The position numbers and the translations under genes are program-made. The notes under the pieces are model-generated. The model searched no databases. It was not told where the DNA came from and was given only the letters and a program-made list of their open reading frames with translations. From Nostoc mirabile CHAB5784 (GTDB lineage: Bacteria; Cyanobacteriota; Cyanobacteriia; Cyanobacteriales; Nostocaceae), in the NCBI RefSeq assembly GCF_020829645.1, contig NZ_JAIVFS010000036.1:1-64000 (forward strand): a DNA stretch of 64,000 nucleotides, in the 5' to 3' direction. Positions 52,291 to 61,276 of this stretch are shown here, piece after piece. The stretch's first letter is position 1; each line of letters opens with the position of its first letter.

Positions 52291-52645
52291 ACTCATTAAT
52301 GAGTCTTTGATACTCGTTCATCCACCTTTGATACTCATTAATCAATACGGTTCGATTAACGTTTGAATATTTTGAAGATCCCCCCAACCCCCCTTAAAAA
52401 GGGGAGCTTCTAACCCTCTTTTACCCCCTTTTTAAGGGGGTCGCCGTAGGCGGGGGGATCTTAACCGAACCGTATTGACTCATTAATGAGTCTTTGATAC
52501 TCGTTCATCCACCTTTGATACTCATTAATGAGTCTTTGATACTCGTTCATCCACCTTTGATACTCATTAATGAGTCTTTGATACTCGTTCATCCACCTTT
52601 GATACTCATTAATGAGTCTTTGATACTCGTTCATCCACCTTTGAT
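52291..52645. repeat. 42-bp (2 x 21) tandem repeat, split by a MITE
   Basis: The unit alternates ATTAATGAGTCTTTGATACT and GTTCATCCACCTTTGATACT (each plus C), so the basic period is 21. Units lie at about 52291-52342 and again from 52478 to 52645. A MITE (52343-52477) is inserted between. Two degenerate units are at about 53003-53046. The open frame on the minus strand is an artefact. Confidence 0.85.
52333..52487. mobile_element. MITE family A, 135 bp, with 10-bp target duplication
   Basis: The element spans 52343-52477, ends CAATACGGTTCGATTAACG and the reverse of CAATACGGTTCGGTTAAG. The duplicated target is ACTCATTAAT (52333-52342 and 52478-52487), a part of the surrounding minisatellite. 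Interior almost identical to that of 43627-43760. Confidence 0.9.
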
Positions 52646-52657
52646 ACCTCGTGAATG

Positions 52658-52782
52658 ATATCATGTCCGCCAAATTACCCATAATAAAAGAACCCCACCC
52701 CGCCAAAGCTGTGCTTTGTCTCCCCTCCCCGCTTGCGGGGAGGGGTTCTTCGGGTTTAATAAGTAATCAAGCGGACATAATA
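52658..52782. mobile_element. MITE with ATATSATGTCCG termini, copy 2
   Basis: A 125-bp element, ends ATATCATGTCCGCCAAATTA and the reverse of ATATTATGTCCGCTTGATTA, with the GC-rich hairpin CTCCCCGCTTGCGGGGAGG. The left arm is nearly the same as the right arm of 7700-7834. Confidence 0.75.
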
Positions 52783-53318
52783 TAGGACTAGTATTTGATT
52801 TTTGAAATGCACGTAGTGGACTGTCTACGCAAAATAGTGCATTAGACGTAGGTTGGGTGGAGCGGAGCGCAACCCAACATATATCAGGATGTTGGCAATG
52901 GCTTAGCCTCCACCCAACCTACAATTTTTTTGCAATCATTAAAGCCTAGACAGTCCATTACAAGACTACCGAGATTTTTTCAGAAATCAAATATGATTCC
53001 TATATGAGTCTTAAATACTCGTTCATCCACCTTTAATACTCGTGAACAACCATAAAAACTTCGGCGTTGCATATTTGCGGGATGATTTTGCTAGTTTTGT
53101 GGGATGGGCATCTTGCCCGTCCCTTGTATTTCAGGGCGGGCGAGACGCCCACCCTACAAGAATCATCCCTTGATTCAGCAACGCCAAAACTTCACTTGCC
53201 CCCATCCTCAATGCCCAATATGCAAATTCTGTCGCCTCTTCACCAAACAAGCTGCTTGAGATCGTAAAACTTTGTATGCTGAATTAATAGGTCTTAATTA
53301 ATAGTTCTTTTAAAACTG
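52783..53318. repeat. Nested palindromic elements before the antiporter gene
   Basis: An outer element (52813-52961) has inverted ends GTAGTGGACTGTCTA and the reverse of GTAATGGACTGTCTA. It contains an inner palindrome (52848-52922) with GTAGGTTGGGTGGAG arms, also found inside the MITE at 55.8 kb. At 53099-53157 is GGGATGGGCATCTTGCCCGT with its reverse arm, the same type as ChlH insert 2. No gene is seen. Confidence 0.65.
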
Positions 53319-55658
53319 GTGCAAGAAGATTTTAGGCTAATTGTTGATTTAGTTTTAGTTTTAGGCGTTGCCGCCTGCGGTGGACTGTTGGCGGCACTTT
53401 TGCGACAACCCGTGCTGCTAGGGTATCTCATTGGCGGGATGATCGTTGGCCCAGCCGGACTGGGATTAATTAAAGAAGTTATTCAAGTAGAGACTCTGGC
53501 ACAGTTCGGCGTTGCCTTTTTGTTATTCGCCTTGGGTGTGGAATTTTCCTTTGGGGAACTTAAGAAAGTAAAAGCGATCGCTCTTGGCGGAGGTGGACTC
53601 CAGATTGCTCTGACAATTTTAGTAACAGTTGTGGTATGCGGGTTAACCGGAGCCTGGGGAGCCTTACCTGCTAAGGGGATGTTTTTGGGGTGTATTCTAT
53701 CCTTGTCTTCCACAGCAGTTGTCCTCAAATGCTTGATGGAGCGCAATGAAACAGAAACGCCTCACGGGCAAGTGATGCTAGGGATTTTGGTAGTACAGGA
53801 CTTGGCACTGGGACTGATGTTAGCAGTCTTACCAGCCCTTAACCAACCCGCAGAAACTATTGGCATCGCTGTGCTGACAGCGCTGTTGTGGATTGCTTTA
53901 TTCGCTGCTGGTGCAATAGCTGCGGGGATTTGGCTGATACCGCCTTTGTTACGACTGTTAGCCCGTACCGAAAGCCGAGAACTATTTTTATTAGGGGTTG
54001 TAGCTCTATGCTTGGGCATTGCTCTGTTGACAGAGCATTTGGGGCTGTCAATTGAGATGGGGGCATTTGTCGCCGGTTTGATGATTTCTGAGGTGGAGTA
54101 CGCCGATCAAACCTTGACTTATGTCGAACCACTGCGAGATATCTTTGCCAGTTTATTTTTTGCCGCCATTGGCATGTTAATTGACCCAGTGTTTTTGTGG
54201 AACAACTTAGAATTGATTTTGGGGTTGGTAGCACTAGTTTTTGTAGGTAAATTTTTGATTATCACGCCCCTAGTAAAGCTGTTTGGCTACCCTTTGAAAA
54301 CAGCGATAATCGTCGGTTTGGGACTGGCACAAATTGGGGAATTTTCCTTTGTTCTCGCTAGTGAAGGGCAAACTTTGGGGTTAGTCTCCCGACAAATATA
54401 CTTATTAATTTTGGGAACCACCGCAGTCACTCTCATGCTTACTCCCTTTGTCCTGCGGTTAGTGCCATTTTTATTTAACTTTGCCGAATCAATGCCTTGG
54501 TTGAAACCGTATTTAGAAGAAGAAGAGGCGCGGGATGTGTCGGAAGATTTGCCTTTCAAAGACCATCTGGTAGTCTGTGGTTATGGGCGAGTCGGCAAAA
54601 ATTTAGTGAAGTTGTTGCTGCAACACGACATACCTGTGGTAGTAATCGACCAATCAGAGAGTAGAATTCAGCAGTTGCGTGAGGCTGGGGTGTCTTATGT
54701 TTATGGCAATTGCGTGAGTTTACATGTTCTAGAAACCGCCGGGGTGAATCATGCCAAAGGAATGGCGATCGCACTTCCAGACCCCATGAGTACCCGTCTT
54801 TGCTTGAAACGCGCTTTGGAATTGCGCCCAGAATTAGATTTGGTTGTCCGTGCTACCCAGGATAAAAATATTGAAGTGCTGTATCAATTGGGAGCGAAAG
54901 AAGTTGTGCAACCAGAGTTTGAAGCCAGCTTAGAAATGGCAACTCATTTATTAACTAGCTTAGGCTTGTTGTCGCCAGATATCGTCCAACGGGAAATGCA
55001 GCAAATCCGCAACGATCATTATTTAGATTTTCGCCCAGAGCGTTCTGCTATTGAAGTTGCTCGTGATTTGCGCCAAGCAACTCGCGATCTAAATCAGCGC
55101 TGGTATCCTCTACCATCTGCTTCGCCCTTAATTGGCATGAGCATAGAAGAAGCAGATATGCGCTACTTAACAGGAGCGAGTTTGATGGCAATTCGCCGCG
55201 CTAACGGCGATGAAATCGATTATCCCAATAATCAAACCAAATTGGAAAAAGGCGATCGCCTGTTGGTAGTAGGAGCAGATGAAGAACTGGCGGCTTTGGC
55301 AGAATTCGCTAAAGGACAAGCTGCTGTTCCCGGAGAAAATAGTGCTTGTCAGTGGGTTACAGTGAATGCAGATACGCCAACGTTAGGTAAAACCCTTGCA
55401 GATTTAGATATCGGCAAGCAATATGGAGTACAAGTACAGGCGATCCGGCGCGATGGCAAGTTTATCCGCTATCCTGATGGCGGTATGGACTTGCGAGTTG
55501 GCGACCAAGTATTATTATGTGGGGGTTTGACAGGTTTAAGTCAACTACAACAGTTATTTGCGATCGCCACTTTAGTACCCCTTTCTATTCCAGTGGTGAA
55601 AGCTGCCTCAGCAGAAGCGCTCAAAGAGTTTCTGCCTGCCGATAGTGTGACTGATTAA
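53319..55658 (+). CDS. KefB/CPA2-type cation:proton antiporter with TrkA domains
   Basis: A 779-residue protein starting at GTG. Residues 1-390 form about 12 membrane helices of a CPA2 antiporter, with LLGYLIGGMIVGPAGLGL, FLLFALGVEFS, LSSTAVVLKCL and ILVVQDLALG (the ion-site Asp). A RCK/TrkA-N domain follows from about 412 (LVVCGYGRVGKNLV, NAD-type glycine motif, then VVIDQSESRI). Two TrkA-C domains (about 600-680 and 690-765) end it. It exchanges K+ or Na+ for protons across the plasma or thylakoid membrane, gated by nucleotides. It stands alone. The GTG was chosen as the only start giving the full first helix. Confidence 0.9.
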   Translation: MQEDFRLIVDLVLVLGVAACGGLLAALLRQPVLLGYLIGGMIVGPAGLGLIKEVIQVETLAQFGVAFLLFALGVEFSFGELKKVKAIALGGGGLQIALTILVTVVVCGLTGAWGALPAKGMFLGCILSLSSTAVVLKCLMERNETETPHGQVMLGILVVQDLALGLMLAVLPALNQPAETIGIAVLTALLWIALFAAGAIAAGIWLIPPLLRLLARTESRELFLLGVVALCLGIALLTEHLGLSIEMGAFVAGLMISEVEYADQTLTYVEPLRDIFASLFFAAIGMLIDPVFLWNNLELILGLVALVFVGKFLIITPLVKLFGYPLKTAIIVGLGLAQIGEFSFVLASEGQTLGLVSRQIYLLILGTTAVTLMLTPFVLRLVPFLFNFAESMPWLKPYLEEEEARDVSEDLPFKDHLVVCGYGRVGKNLVKLLLQHDIPVVVIDQSESRIQQLREAGVSYVYGNCVSLHVLETAGVNHAKGMAIALPDPMSTRLCLKRALELRPELDLVVRATQDKNIEVLYQLGAKEVVQPEFEASLEMATHLLTSLGLLSPDIVQREMQQIRNDHYLDFRPERSAIEVARDLRQATRDLNQRWYPLPSASPLIGMSIEEADMRYLTGASLMAIRRANGDEIDYPNNQTKLEKGDRLLVVGADEELAALAEFAKGQAAVPGENSACQWVTVNADTPTLGKTLADLDIGKQYGVQVQAIRRDGKFIRYPDGGMDLRVGDQVLLCGGLTGLSQLQQLFAIATLVPLSIPVVKAASAEALKEFLPADSVTD

Positions 55659-55687
55659 GTTTTAAGACTGTTGCGCTATATCTACAC

Positions 55688-56037
55688 CTATATATCCATT
55701 GGTGTCAACTTAACGTAAAAGCTATGTCTCGCAAGGAACTGAAGTTCCTTGCTAATAGCAAAAGTAATCTAAAGATTACTAAATATACTTAAAAATCTTT
55801 AGTCTACTTCAGTAGACAATACGCTTGGGTTAAGGATAATCGTAGGTTGGGTGGAACTTAAGTGTTACCCAACAAACCCGCGAAAATGTTGGGTTTCGTT
55901 CCTCCACCCAACCTACGCAGTTTATGGTTTTTGGCGCTAACTGAACTGTATTGCTTCAGAACTTTAGTTCTAGGCGGGTGAGTCAAGCCTTCAGTTAAAC
56001 TATTTCTAGGCTTAAGTTGACACCAATGCTATATATC
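55688..56037. mobile_element. Nested MITE: 332-bp outer element with 9-bp target duplication
   Basis: The outer element (55697-56028) has perfect ends CATTGGTGTCAACTTAA in inverted orientation and is flanked by CTATATATC (55688-55696 and 56029-56037). Inside it are the palindromes GGAACTGAAGTTCC and TAATCTAAAGATTA, and within those a family A MITE (55817-55953). The right duplication overlaps the stop of the diguanylate cyclase gene. Confidence 0.8.
55817..55953. mobile_element. MITE family A, 137 bp, nested
   Basis: Starts CAATACGCTTGGGTTAAGG, ends with the reverse of CAATACAGTTCAGTTAG. The flanks share CTTCAG only, so the duplication is decayed. Its core is the palindrome GTAGGTTGGGTGGA...TCCACCCAACCTAC, unlike the core of the hicA copy. 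Confidence 0.75.
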
Positions 56038-57821
56038 TAATGAGTACAATAGCGATCGCGCCCCTTTTCCTTAGCATTGTACAGTGCTTTATCGGCTAAA
56101 GCGATGAGTCTATCTGGCTTGATGTCGTAAGTGGGTATGACACAAGTAATACCCAAACTAAGGGTAACGATATCCTTGACATCAGACCGTGCATGGGGGA
56201 TGGCCTGAGCGTGGATTGCTTGTTGAATATTTTGTGCTACTTTGATTGATCCCGCTAAGTCAGTATTGGGGAGGAGTACCGAAAATTCTTCTCCACCGTA
56301 ACGCGCCACGAGATCAGTAGGACGATAAACTGTCTGTTGCACTGTTTGCGCTATTCTGATTAGACAATCATCGCCTCCAAGATGACCATAGTAGTCATTG
56401 TAAGATTTGAATTTATCAACATCTAATAAAATCAGTGACAGGGGTTGTTGCTCTCGTGCAAGGCGTTTCCATTCTGCTTGCAGTTGTCCATCGAAGCAGC
56501 GACGGTTAGCCACCTGAGTCAAACCATCTAGATTTACCAGTTTTTCTAGTTTCTGATTTGCATCTTCTGCTTTTTGTTTAGCAATTACTAACTCTGCTGT
56601 TCTCTCCTGTACCCCTTGTTCCAAAGTTTCAAAAGATGTTTGTAACTGAAGTGCCATGTTGTTAAACGATTTTGCCAGTTGACCTATTTCGTCTTTTGAG
56701 CTAATTTTGGCGCGGATATCTAAGTTACCTGTGGTAAACTGGAAAACTATATTGGTAAGAGAAATTATTGGCTTTGTTAGCAGTTGCCCAATGGTAAAAG
56801 CGATGATTGTCACGACTCCAGCGATAAATGCAAATAGAAATATTGCGTGACGAGTTTGCTTTTCTACAGGTGCTAGGGCAACAGCAAGAGGCTGTGCAAA
56901 TAACACAGACCAAGGTTTATATTTTAAACGAGCGATCGCAATCAGATTAACTTGATTATTTATTGCTGACAAAGATGCAATTAAATAGGATTGTTTATTA
57001 TCCAATGCTTGCTTAAGTTTTGACTCATTAGTTGCTAATTCTTTGACAGGATAATTAGACAAACGCCCTTCCCGTTGCAGTTGATTTACAACATCGTCAG
57101 GCAGAGGCACAATTGATTTAAAAAGCAGTTCTGATGCAGTGCTATGTGCTAAATAAATATTATTTTCATCTAAAAGAATAGCAAATGATTTTGCCCCAGC
57201 CCGTTCAGTTTGTCGAGTTACTAACTGCTGGACAACAGTAGCATTGTATGAAACACGCAATACACCTAATATATCTCCCTTGGCATTACGAACCGGACTG
57301 CTAAAAAAGAGGGTAACAAGGTCAGGAATTGTTGGCGATCGCTTCATACTAGAAACAAAGGAAAACCCAGTTTCTAGCGGGTTTTTAAAATAATCTTGAA
57401 CTGATTCATCTTTGCCAATGTTCGCTGTATTTGTATCCAATACATTTTTCCCGTTTAAGTCGAGCAAAGAGTATGAGAGAACATTGAGCATATCTTTGCG
57501 ACTAAGACGGATTAATGTTTCTGTCGCCAATTGCTTTTCGGGGCTGTCATCTCGCTGTTTTGGAGTTAGGCTGAGGTAGCGTGCCAAACCTGGTAAAATC
57601 GCCTCTACACGCACGGCATTGAGATTTCCATCAATAAACGCATCTATTCTGTTAGCAGTTTCGTTAGCCGCCGCAGATAGGGCTTGTTTCGCGTTGTCAG
57701 TTAGTGCTTTTTCAGTTGTCTGTTTGTTGATAAATGCCAATAACAGCAACGGAACCAAAGCAACAACGAGAAACGAGGCGATCAACTTTGTACGGATGCT
57801 GCCCAAAAGATAGTGCTGCAT
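56037..57821 (-). CDS. Membrane diguanylate cyclase with Cache and HAMP domains
   Basis: A 594-residue protein. A membrane helix (about 12-30), an outer double-Cache sensor (about 38-305), a second helix (about 315-337), a HAMP domain (to about 395), a short coiled coil and a GGDEF domain (about 430-590). The active site is RYGGEEFSVLLP (near 507), and DVDKFKSYNDYYGHLGGDDC holds the metal and GTP contacts. An RxxD inhibitory site is not obvious. It makes cyclic di-GMP in response to a ligand outside the cytoplasm. It starts 9 bp after the stop of the substrate-binding protein gene, so the two are almost surely one operon. Confidence 0.9.
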   Translation of the reverse strand: MQHYLLGSIRTKLIASFLVVALVPLLLLAFINKQTTEKALTDNAKQALSAAANETANRIDAFIDGNLNAVRVEAILPGLARYLSLTPKQRDDSPEKQLATETLIRLSRKDMLNVLSYSLLDLNGKNVLDTNTANIGKDESVQDYFKNPLETGFSFVSSMKRSPTIPDLVTLFFSSPVRNAKGDILGVLRVSYNATVVQQLVTRQTERAGAKSFAILLDENNIYLAHSTASELLFKSIVPLPDDVVNQLQREGRLSNYPVKELATNESKLKQALDNKQSYLIASLSAINNQVNLIAIARLKYKPWSVLFAQPLAVALAPVEKQTRHAIFLFAFIAGVVTIIAFTIGQLLTKPIISLTNIVFQFTTGNLDIRAKISSKDEIGQLAKSFNNMALQLQTSFETLEQGVQERTAELVIAKQKAEDANQKLEKLVNLDGLTQVANRRCFDGQLQAEWKRLAREQQPLSLILLDVDKFKSYNDYYGHLGGDDCLIRIAQTVQQTVYRPTDLVARYGGEEFSVLLPNTDLAGSIKVAQNIQQAIHAQAIPHARSDVKDIVTLSLGITCVIPTYDIKPDRLIALADKALYNAKEKGRDRYCTH

Positions 57822-57830
57822 GGATTTAAA

Positions 57831-58811
57831 CTAGGAAGGAGGGTTCAAGAAGGAAGAATTGAACAAACTTTTTAGCTCAGGAATCCGATTCATGTTTCCA
57901 GAGCGAATAAAAAAGTCTGCATATATCTTGGCAGTTTTGTAGATAGAGTTAGGGTTGCTAGATTGAAAGAATTTTTGATTTTCACCTAAATCAGTTAGGT
58001 TTACTCCCTCCAGAGAGATTGTATTGCTAGGAATTTTTAACGCTTTGCTGATGATAGCGTTTCCTTCCTGAACATTTGCTTTCCAGTAAGTCGCGGCTTG
58101 CAGCCATCCTCGCACAAATGCACGAATGTCTTCGGGGCGATCGCGGATTGTATCATTGCGAAAGATAATCAAATCTAAAATCAAGCCAGGGGTTTTTTTG
58201 CTGGTAAATAGGATATGTCCCCCTAATTTCATAGCTTCAGAAAGATGGGGTTCCCAAGTGTGTCCGGCTTGAAGAGTATTATTTTTCAGGCGTTGAGGAA
58301 TTTCTGAAGCCTCTAATTTAACCAAGTTCACATCATCGCTGGTTAAGTTAGCAGTTTTCAACATTTCAGTCACGAAAACTTCGCTAAAACCGCCTAGATT
58401 TGCACCCAGCTTTTTCCATTTCAAGTCAGCGATGGTTTTAATTTGTGGTTGGGCGACTACTACATCTGCTCCTGTTGATTCATCTATAACGATCACGCCT
58501 TGTATATCTGGATTTGTGGCACTCAAGATTATAAAACTTCCCAAAGATGATATAATACCGTCATACTTACCCGCACTGAAATTTGCTTGTTCCAATTGGG
58601 CGTATTGTTTATAAATTAGTTCCACATCTACCCCTTGAGCCTTGAAGAACCCTTTTTCTTGAGCAATGATGCCTGGATACTCGCCAACAAAAGATGTAAA
58701 TTCCACTTTCAAGGGAGGGCGTTTTAATTCGGTCGGTGCCCAAGCATGACAAGCAAATAGCAAACAGGTGATAATGAGAAAAATGCTAACATATCTGAGA
58801 AGTTTAAACAT
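57831..58811 (-). CDS. NMT1/SsuA-type substrate-binding protein
   Basis: A 326-residue periplasmic binding protein. The N-terminus is a signal with a possible lipobox (LLFAC, Cys 21). The NMT1/THI5-like fold is seen in VEFTSFVGEYPGIIAQEKGF, GVDVELIYKQ, KYDGIISSLGSF and KKLGANLGGFSEVFVTEML. Relatives bind nitrate, sulfonates, taurine or thiamine precursors. No ABC permease or ATPase is near. It lies 9 bp upstream of a Cache-type diguanylate cyclase, so it may present its ligand to that sensor. Confidence 0.85.
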   Translation of the reverse strand: MFKLLRYVSIFLIITCLLFACHAWAPTELKRPPLKVEFTSFVGEYPGIIAQEKGFFKAQGVDVELIYKQYAQLEQANFSAGKYDGIISSLGSFIILSATNPDIQGVIVIDESTGADVVVAQPQIKTIADLKWKKLGANLGGFSEVFVTEMLKTANLTSDDVNLVKLEASEIPQRLKNNTLQAGHTWEPHLSEAMKLGGHILFTSKKTPGLILDLIIFRNDTIRDRPEDIRAFVRGWLQAATYWKANVQEGNAIISKALKIPSNTISLEGVNLTDLGENQKFFQSSNPNSIYKTAKIYADFFIRSGNMNRIPELKSLFNSSFLNPPS

Positions 58812-58878
58812 AGAATATTTGATATTTTTTACTCCTTGCTAAATCAAATATTCAACTAAATCAATTAATTGCTAAATT

Positions 58879-59100
58879 TTAAATATATGGACAATTTTTG
58901 TGAAAAATAACTTTTAAAAATTCTGTTTTAGAAATTATTCTAATTAATCCTATAGCAAGATTAGTATTTGCTTCTAAAGCAGCCTCATAGAATTGATTAA
59001 TCTCTTCTTGAGACATATAAATTAGCTTATCAGATGTTAAAGAATTTTCTTCTGTATATTCAAAATTTGAAGAATTATTTTCAGCAAATATATTTGACAT
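58879..59100 (-). CDS. Small hypothetical protein
   Basis: A 73-residue frame with ATG. It has an acidic N-terminal half and a helical end (SQEEINQFYEAALEANTNLA, then IGLIRIISKTEFLKVIF). Its sequence is AT-rich and low in HIP1 sites. It lies 67 bp upstream of the binding-protein gene on the same strand. I know no relative. It could be chance. Confidence 0.35.
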   Translation of the reverse strand: MSNIFAENNSSNFEYTEENSLTSDKLIYMSQEEINQFYEAALEANTNLAIGLIRIISKTEFLKVIFHKNCPYI

Positions 59101-59307
59101 CTAGATGATTGCCAGTGTATAAAATGCTATAAATTACAAAATTTTTACGTAGAAAGTTATCACACCCGGCTGAAAGAACGATCGCTGTCTCTTCTTGTAA
59201 AACACTCGCCGTTAAAGCGATCGCAGCCCTAGCATTGCCCTTGATAGTAATTTAACAGGTGGGGATGGAGGTAGATTGCTGAGAGCGGTATTAGCGCTAC
59301 CCAGCAA

Positions 59308-59450
59308 TATAGCAGTTCTCACGAATGGTGCAATACAGTCTAAACCTCACCCCGTATTTGATGGGTGCAAACACTCCCCTCTCCAAAGCATCAAAGAGGG
59401 GTTGGGGGTGAGGTTTAAAAATTTACTTCATGCAAATGAGAACTGCTATA
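59308..59450. mobile_element. MITE with TATAGCAGTTCTC ends
   Basis: A 143-bp element with inverted ends TATAGCAGTTCTCACGAATG and the reverse of TATAGCAGTTCTCATTTGC. Inside is a hairpin AACCTCACCCC...GGGGTGAGGTT. It lies in the 367-bp gap between the small frame and hfq, which also has two GCGATCGC-like sites. A half-end, TTCTCACGAATG, also occurs at about 36482. Confidence 0.75.
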
Positions 59451-59468
59451 AAAGGCAATTTTCATCTC

Positions 59469-59687
59469 CTAACTTGTTTTCGGCTTGATGTATGCGATCG
59501 CTTGTTTCCAAACGGTGATTTGCTGACTGTTTTCATCCGCAATACAGATACACTGTGGATCTTGCCATACAACCTTTCCTGTGAGTACATCCTGAGTCAG
59601 CAGCTTTAACTCTACTGGCGTTGTTTGTTTAATCAGGTTTTGGACTTGTCTAATACTAGGCAAAGTGGTGTCAAATTCGGTAAGCAT
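59469..59687 (-). CDS. hfq: Cyanobacterial Hfq
   Basis: A 72-residue protein starting at the ATG at 59685-59687 (MLTEFDTTLPSIRQVQNLIK); the frame is open further up but that part is not conserved. TPVELKLLTQDVLTGKVVWQ is Sm1 and DENSQQITVWKQAIAYIKP is Sm2. Cyanobacterial Hfq lacks the common RNA-binding residues of E. coli Hfq and acts with type IV pili. It is divergent from dapF, 69 bp away, an order conserved in cyanobacteria. Confidence 0.9.
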   Translation of the reverse strand: MLTEFDTTLPSIRQVQNLIKQTTPVELKLLTQDVLTGKVVWQDPQCICIADENSQQITVWKQAIAYIKPKTS

Positions 59688-59756
59688 TTTTAGTAAAGAT
59701 GAACCTACAAGGCAAAATAAAGAGTAACTAATCCTTGATAATTCATCCTTGAAGAA

Positions 59757-60596
59757 ATGGCAATCGAATTTACTAAGTATCATGGTCTAGGCAACGACTT
59801 TATTCTGATTGACAATCGCTCGTCATCTTTGCCTGTAGTGACTCCAGAGCAAGCCATCAAGTTGTGCGATCGCCACTTTGGCATCGGTGCTGATGGTGTA
59901 ATTTTTGCCCTACCTGGAGAAAATGGCACGGACTACACCATGCGGATTTTTAATTCTGATGGTTCAGAACCAGAAATGTGTGGCAATGGCATTCGCTGTT
60001 TAGCTGGCTTTCTGGCTGATTTAGAAGGCGAATCCCGGAATCAAGACTCATATCGCATTCATACTTTGGGTGGTGTGATGACTCCCCAACTCATATCTAA
60101 TGGTCTAGTTAAAGTAGACATGGGTTTACCCAGATTACTCGCTAGCGAAATTCCGACTAATCTTGCACCCGATAAAGAAAAAGTAATTTCTCAGCCGTTA
60201 GAGGTGGCGGGGCAAACTTGGGAAGTCACCTGTGTAAATATGGGAAATCCCCACTGCATTACCTTTGTGGAAGATGTCGCAGCAATTGAGCTAGAAAGTA
60301 TCGGCCCAAAATTTGAGCATCATCCAGTTTTTCCGCAACGCATAAATACCGAATTTATTCAAGTGGTGCGTCGTGACTATTTGAAAATGCGGGTATGGGA
60401 GCGGGGTGCTGGGATTACATTAGCTTGCGGGACTGGTGCTTGTGCTTCTTTAGTAGCTGGAGTGTTAACTGGGAAATGCGATCGCGCCGCCACTGTAGAA
60501 TTACCAGGTGGCCCCTTACAAATTGAATGGTCAGAAGTAGACCAACGGGTTTACATGACTGGGCCGGCCAAGAAGGTATTCATTGGGAAACTGTAA
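59757..60596 (+). CDS. dapF: Diaminopimelate epimerase
   Basis: A 279-residue enzyme of full family length. The two catalytic cysteines are in EMCGNGIRC (C75) and LACGTGACA (C224). It also has the family start FTKYHGLGNDFILID and the substrate-binding NPHCITF. It converts LL- to meso-diaminopimelate for lysine and peptidoglycan. Its end overlaps that of the convergent alkA-like gene by 17 bp. Confidence 0.95.
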   Translation: MAIEFTKYHGLGNDFILIDNRSSSLPVVTPEQAIKLCDRHFGIGADGVIFALPGENGTDYTMRIFNSDGSEPEMCGNGIRCLAGFLADLEGESRNQDSYRIHTLGGVMTPQLISNGLVKVDMGLPRLLASEIPTNLAPDKEKVISQPLEVAGQTWEVTCVNMGNPHCITFVEDVAAIELESIGPKFEHHPVFPQRINTEFIQVVRRDYLKMRVWERGAGITLACGTGACASLVAGVLTGKCDRAATVELPGGPLQIEWSEVDQRVYMTGPAKKVFIGKL

Positions 60597-61260
60597 CCGA
60601 CTTACTATTGGCATTACTCAAGTAGTAGTGCCATAGAAGTCTTGCAGCAATGGCTCGCCACGGTCGCCAGTGCTGTGTCATTGCTTCTAGTTGTACTGGT
60701 GTTGGACGCGTCGCCAAGTTTTTGAGTTTTTGGAAAGCGATCGCGATCGCTAAATCGCCTTTAGGAAAGACATCAGGACGTTGCAGCGCCATGAGCAAAT
60801 AAATATCAACTGTCCAGTCTCCTATACCTTTGAGACGCTTTAACTCAGTTCTGATAGCAGTGTCGTCCATTTTCTCCAAGTTGGTTAGGTCAAGCTGACC
60901 ACTGACAATTGCATCTGCTAACCCACGACAATAAAGAATTTTTTGCCGACTAAATCCAATCGCTTTTAATTGAACATCATCCAACGTCAGAAAATTTTCT
61001 GGCGTTAGCGTTACAACAACCCCACATAGACGTGTAAATATAGCCCTTGCAGCCGCTAAAGAAACTTGCTGTTCCAGAATTATGCACAGAAGTGTTGCAA
61101 AACCAACTTCTCTTTGCCACATAGGTGGAGGCCCCAGTGTCTCTAAAATACGAGCCAAATCGCTGTCAAGATTGGCAAGCACCATCAAACCACGGGTCAG
61201 ACTTTCTTGAGTTAGCGATTCAAGTTTAAATGCTTGTGCGCTTGTTTCTTCTAATGTCAT
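60580..61260 (-). CDS. DNA-3-methyladenine glycosylase (AlkA-like, HhH-GPD)
   Basis: A 226-residue base-excision glycosylase. The helix-hairpin-helix is LKRLKGIGDWT (140-150) and the catalytic Asp is in PKGDLAIA (D169). EQQVSLAAARAIFTRL is the DNA-intercalating region. It lacks the iron-sulfur cluster of EndoIII. It removes alkylated purines. Its start is 17 bp after the stop of ada, so both are transcribed together for alkylation repair. Confidence 0.9.
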   Translation of the reverse strand: MTLEETSAQAFKLESLTQESLTRGLMVLANLDSDLARILETLGPPPMWQREVGFATLLCIILEQQVSLAAARAIFTRLCGVVVTLTPENFLTLDDVQLKAIGFSRQKILYCRGLADAIVSGQLDLTNLEKMDDTAIRTELKRLKGIGDWTVDIYLLMALQRPDVFPKGDLAIAIAFQKLKNLATRPTPVQLEAMTQHWRPWRAIAARLLWHYYLSNANSKSVTVSQ

Positions 61261-61276
61261 CTTTAATAAATTGCGA

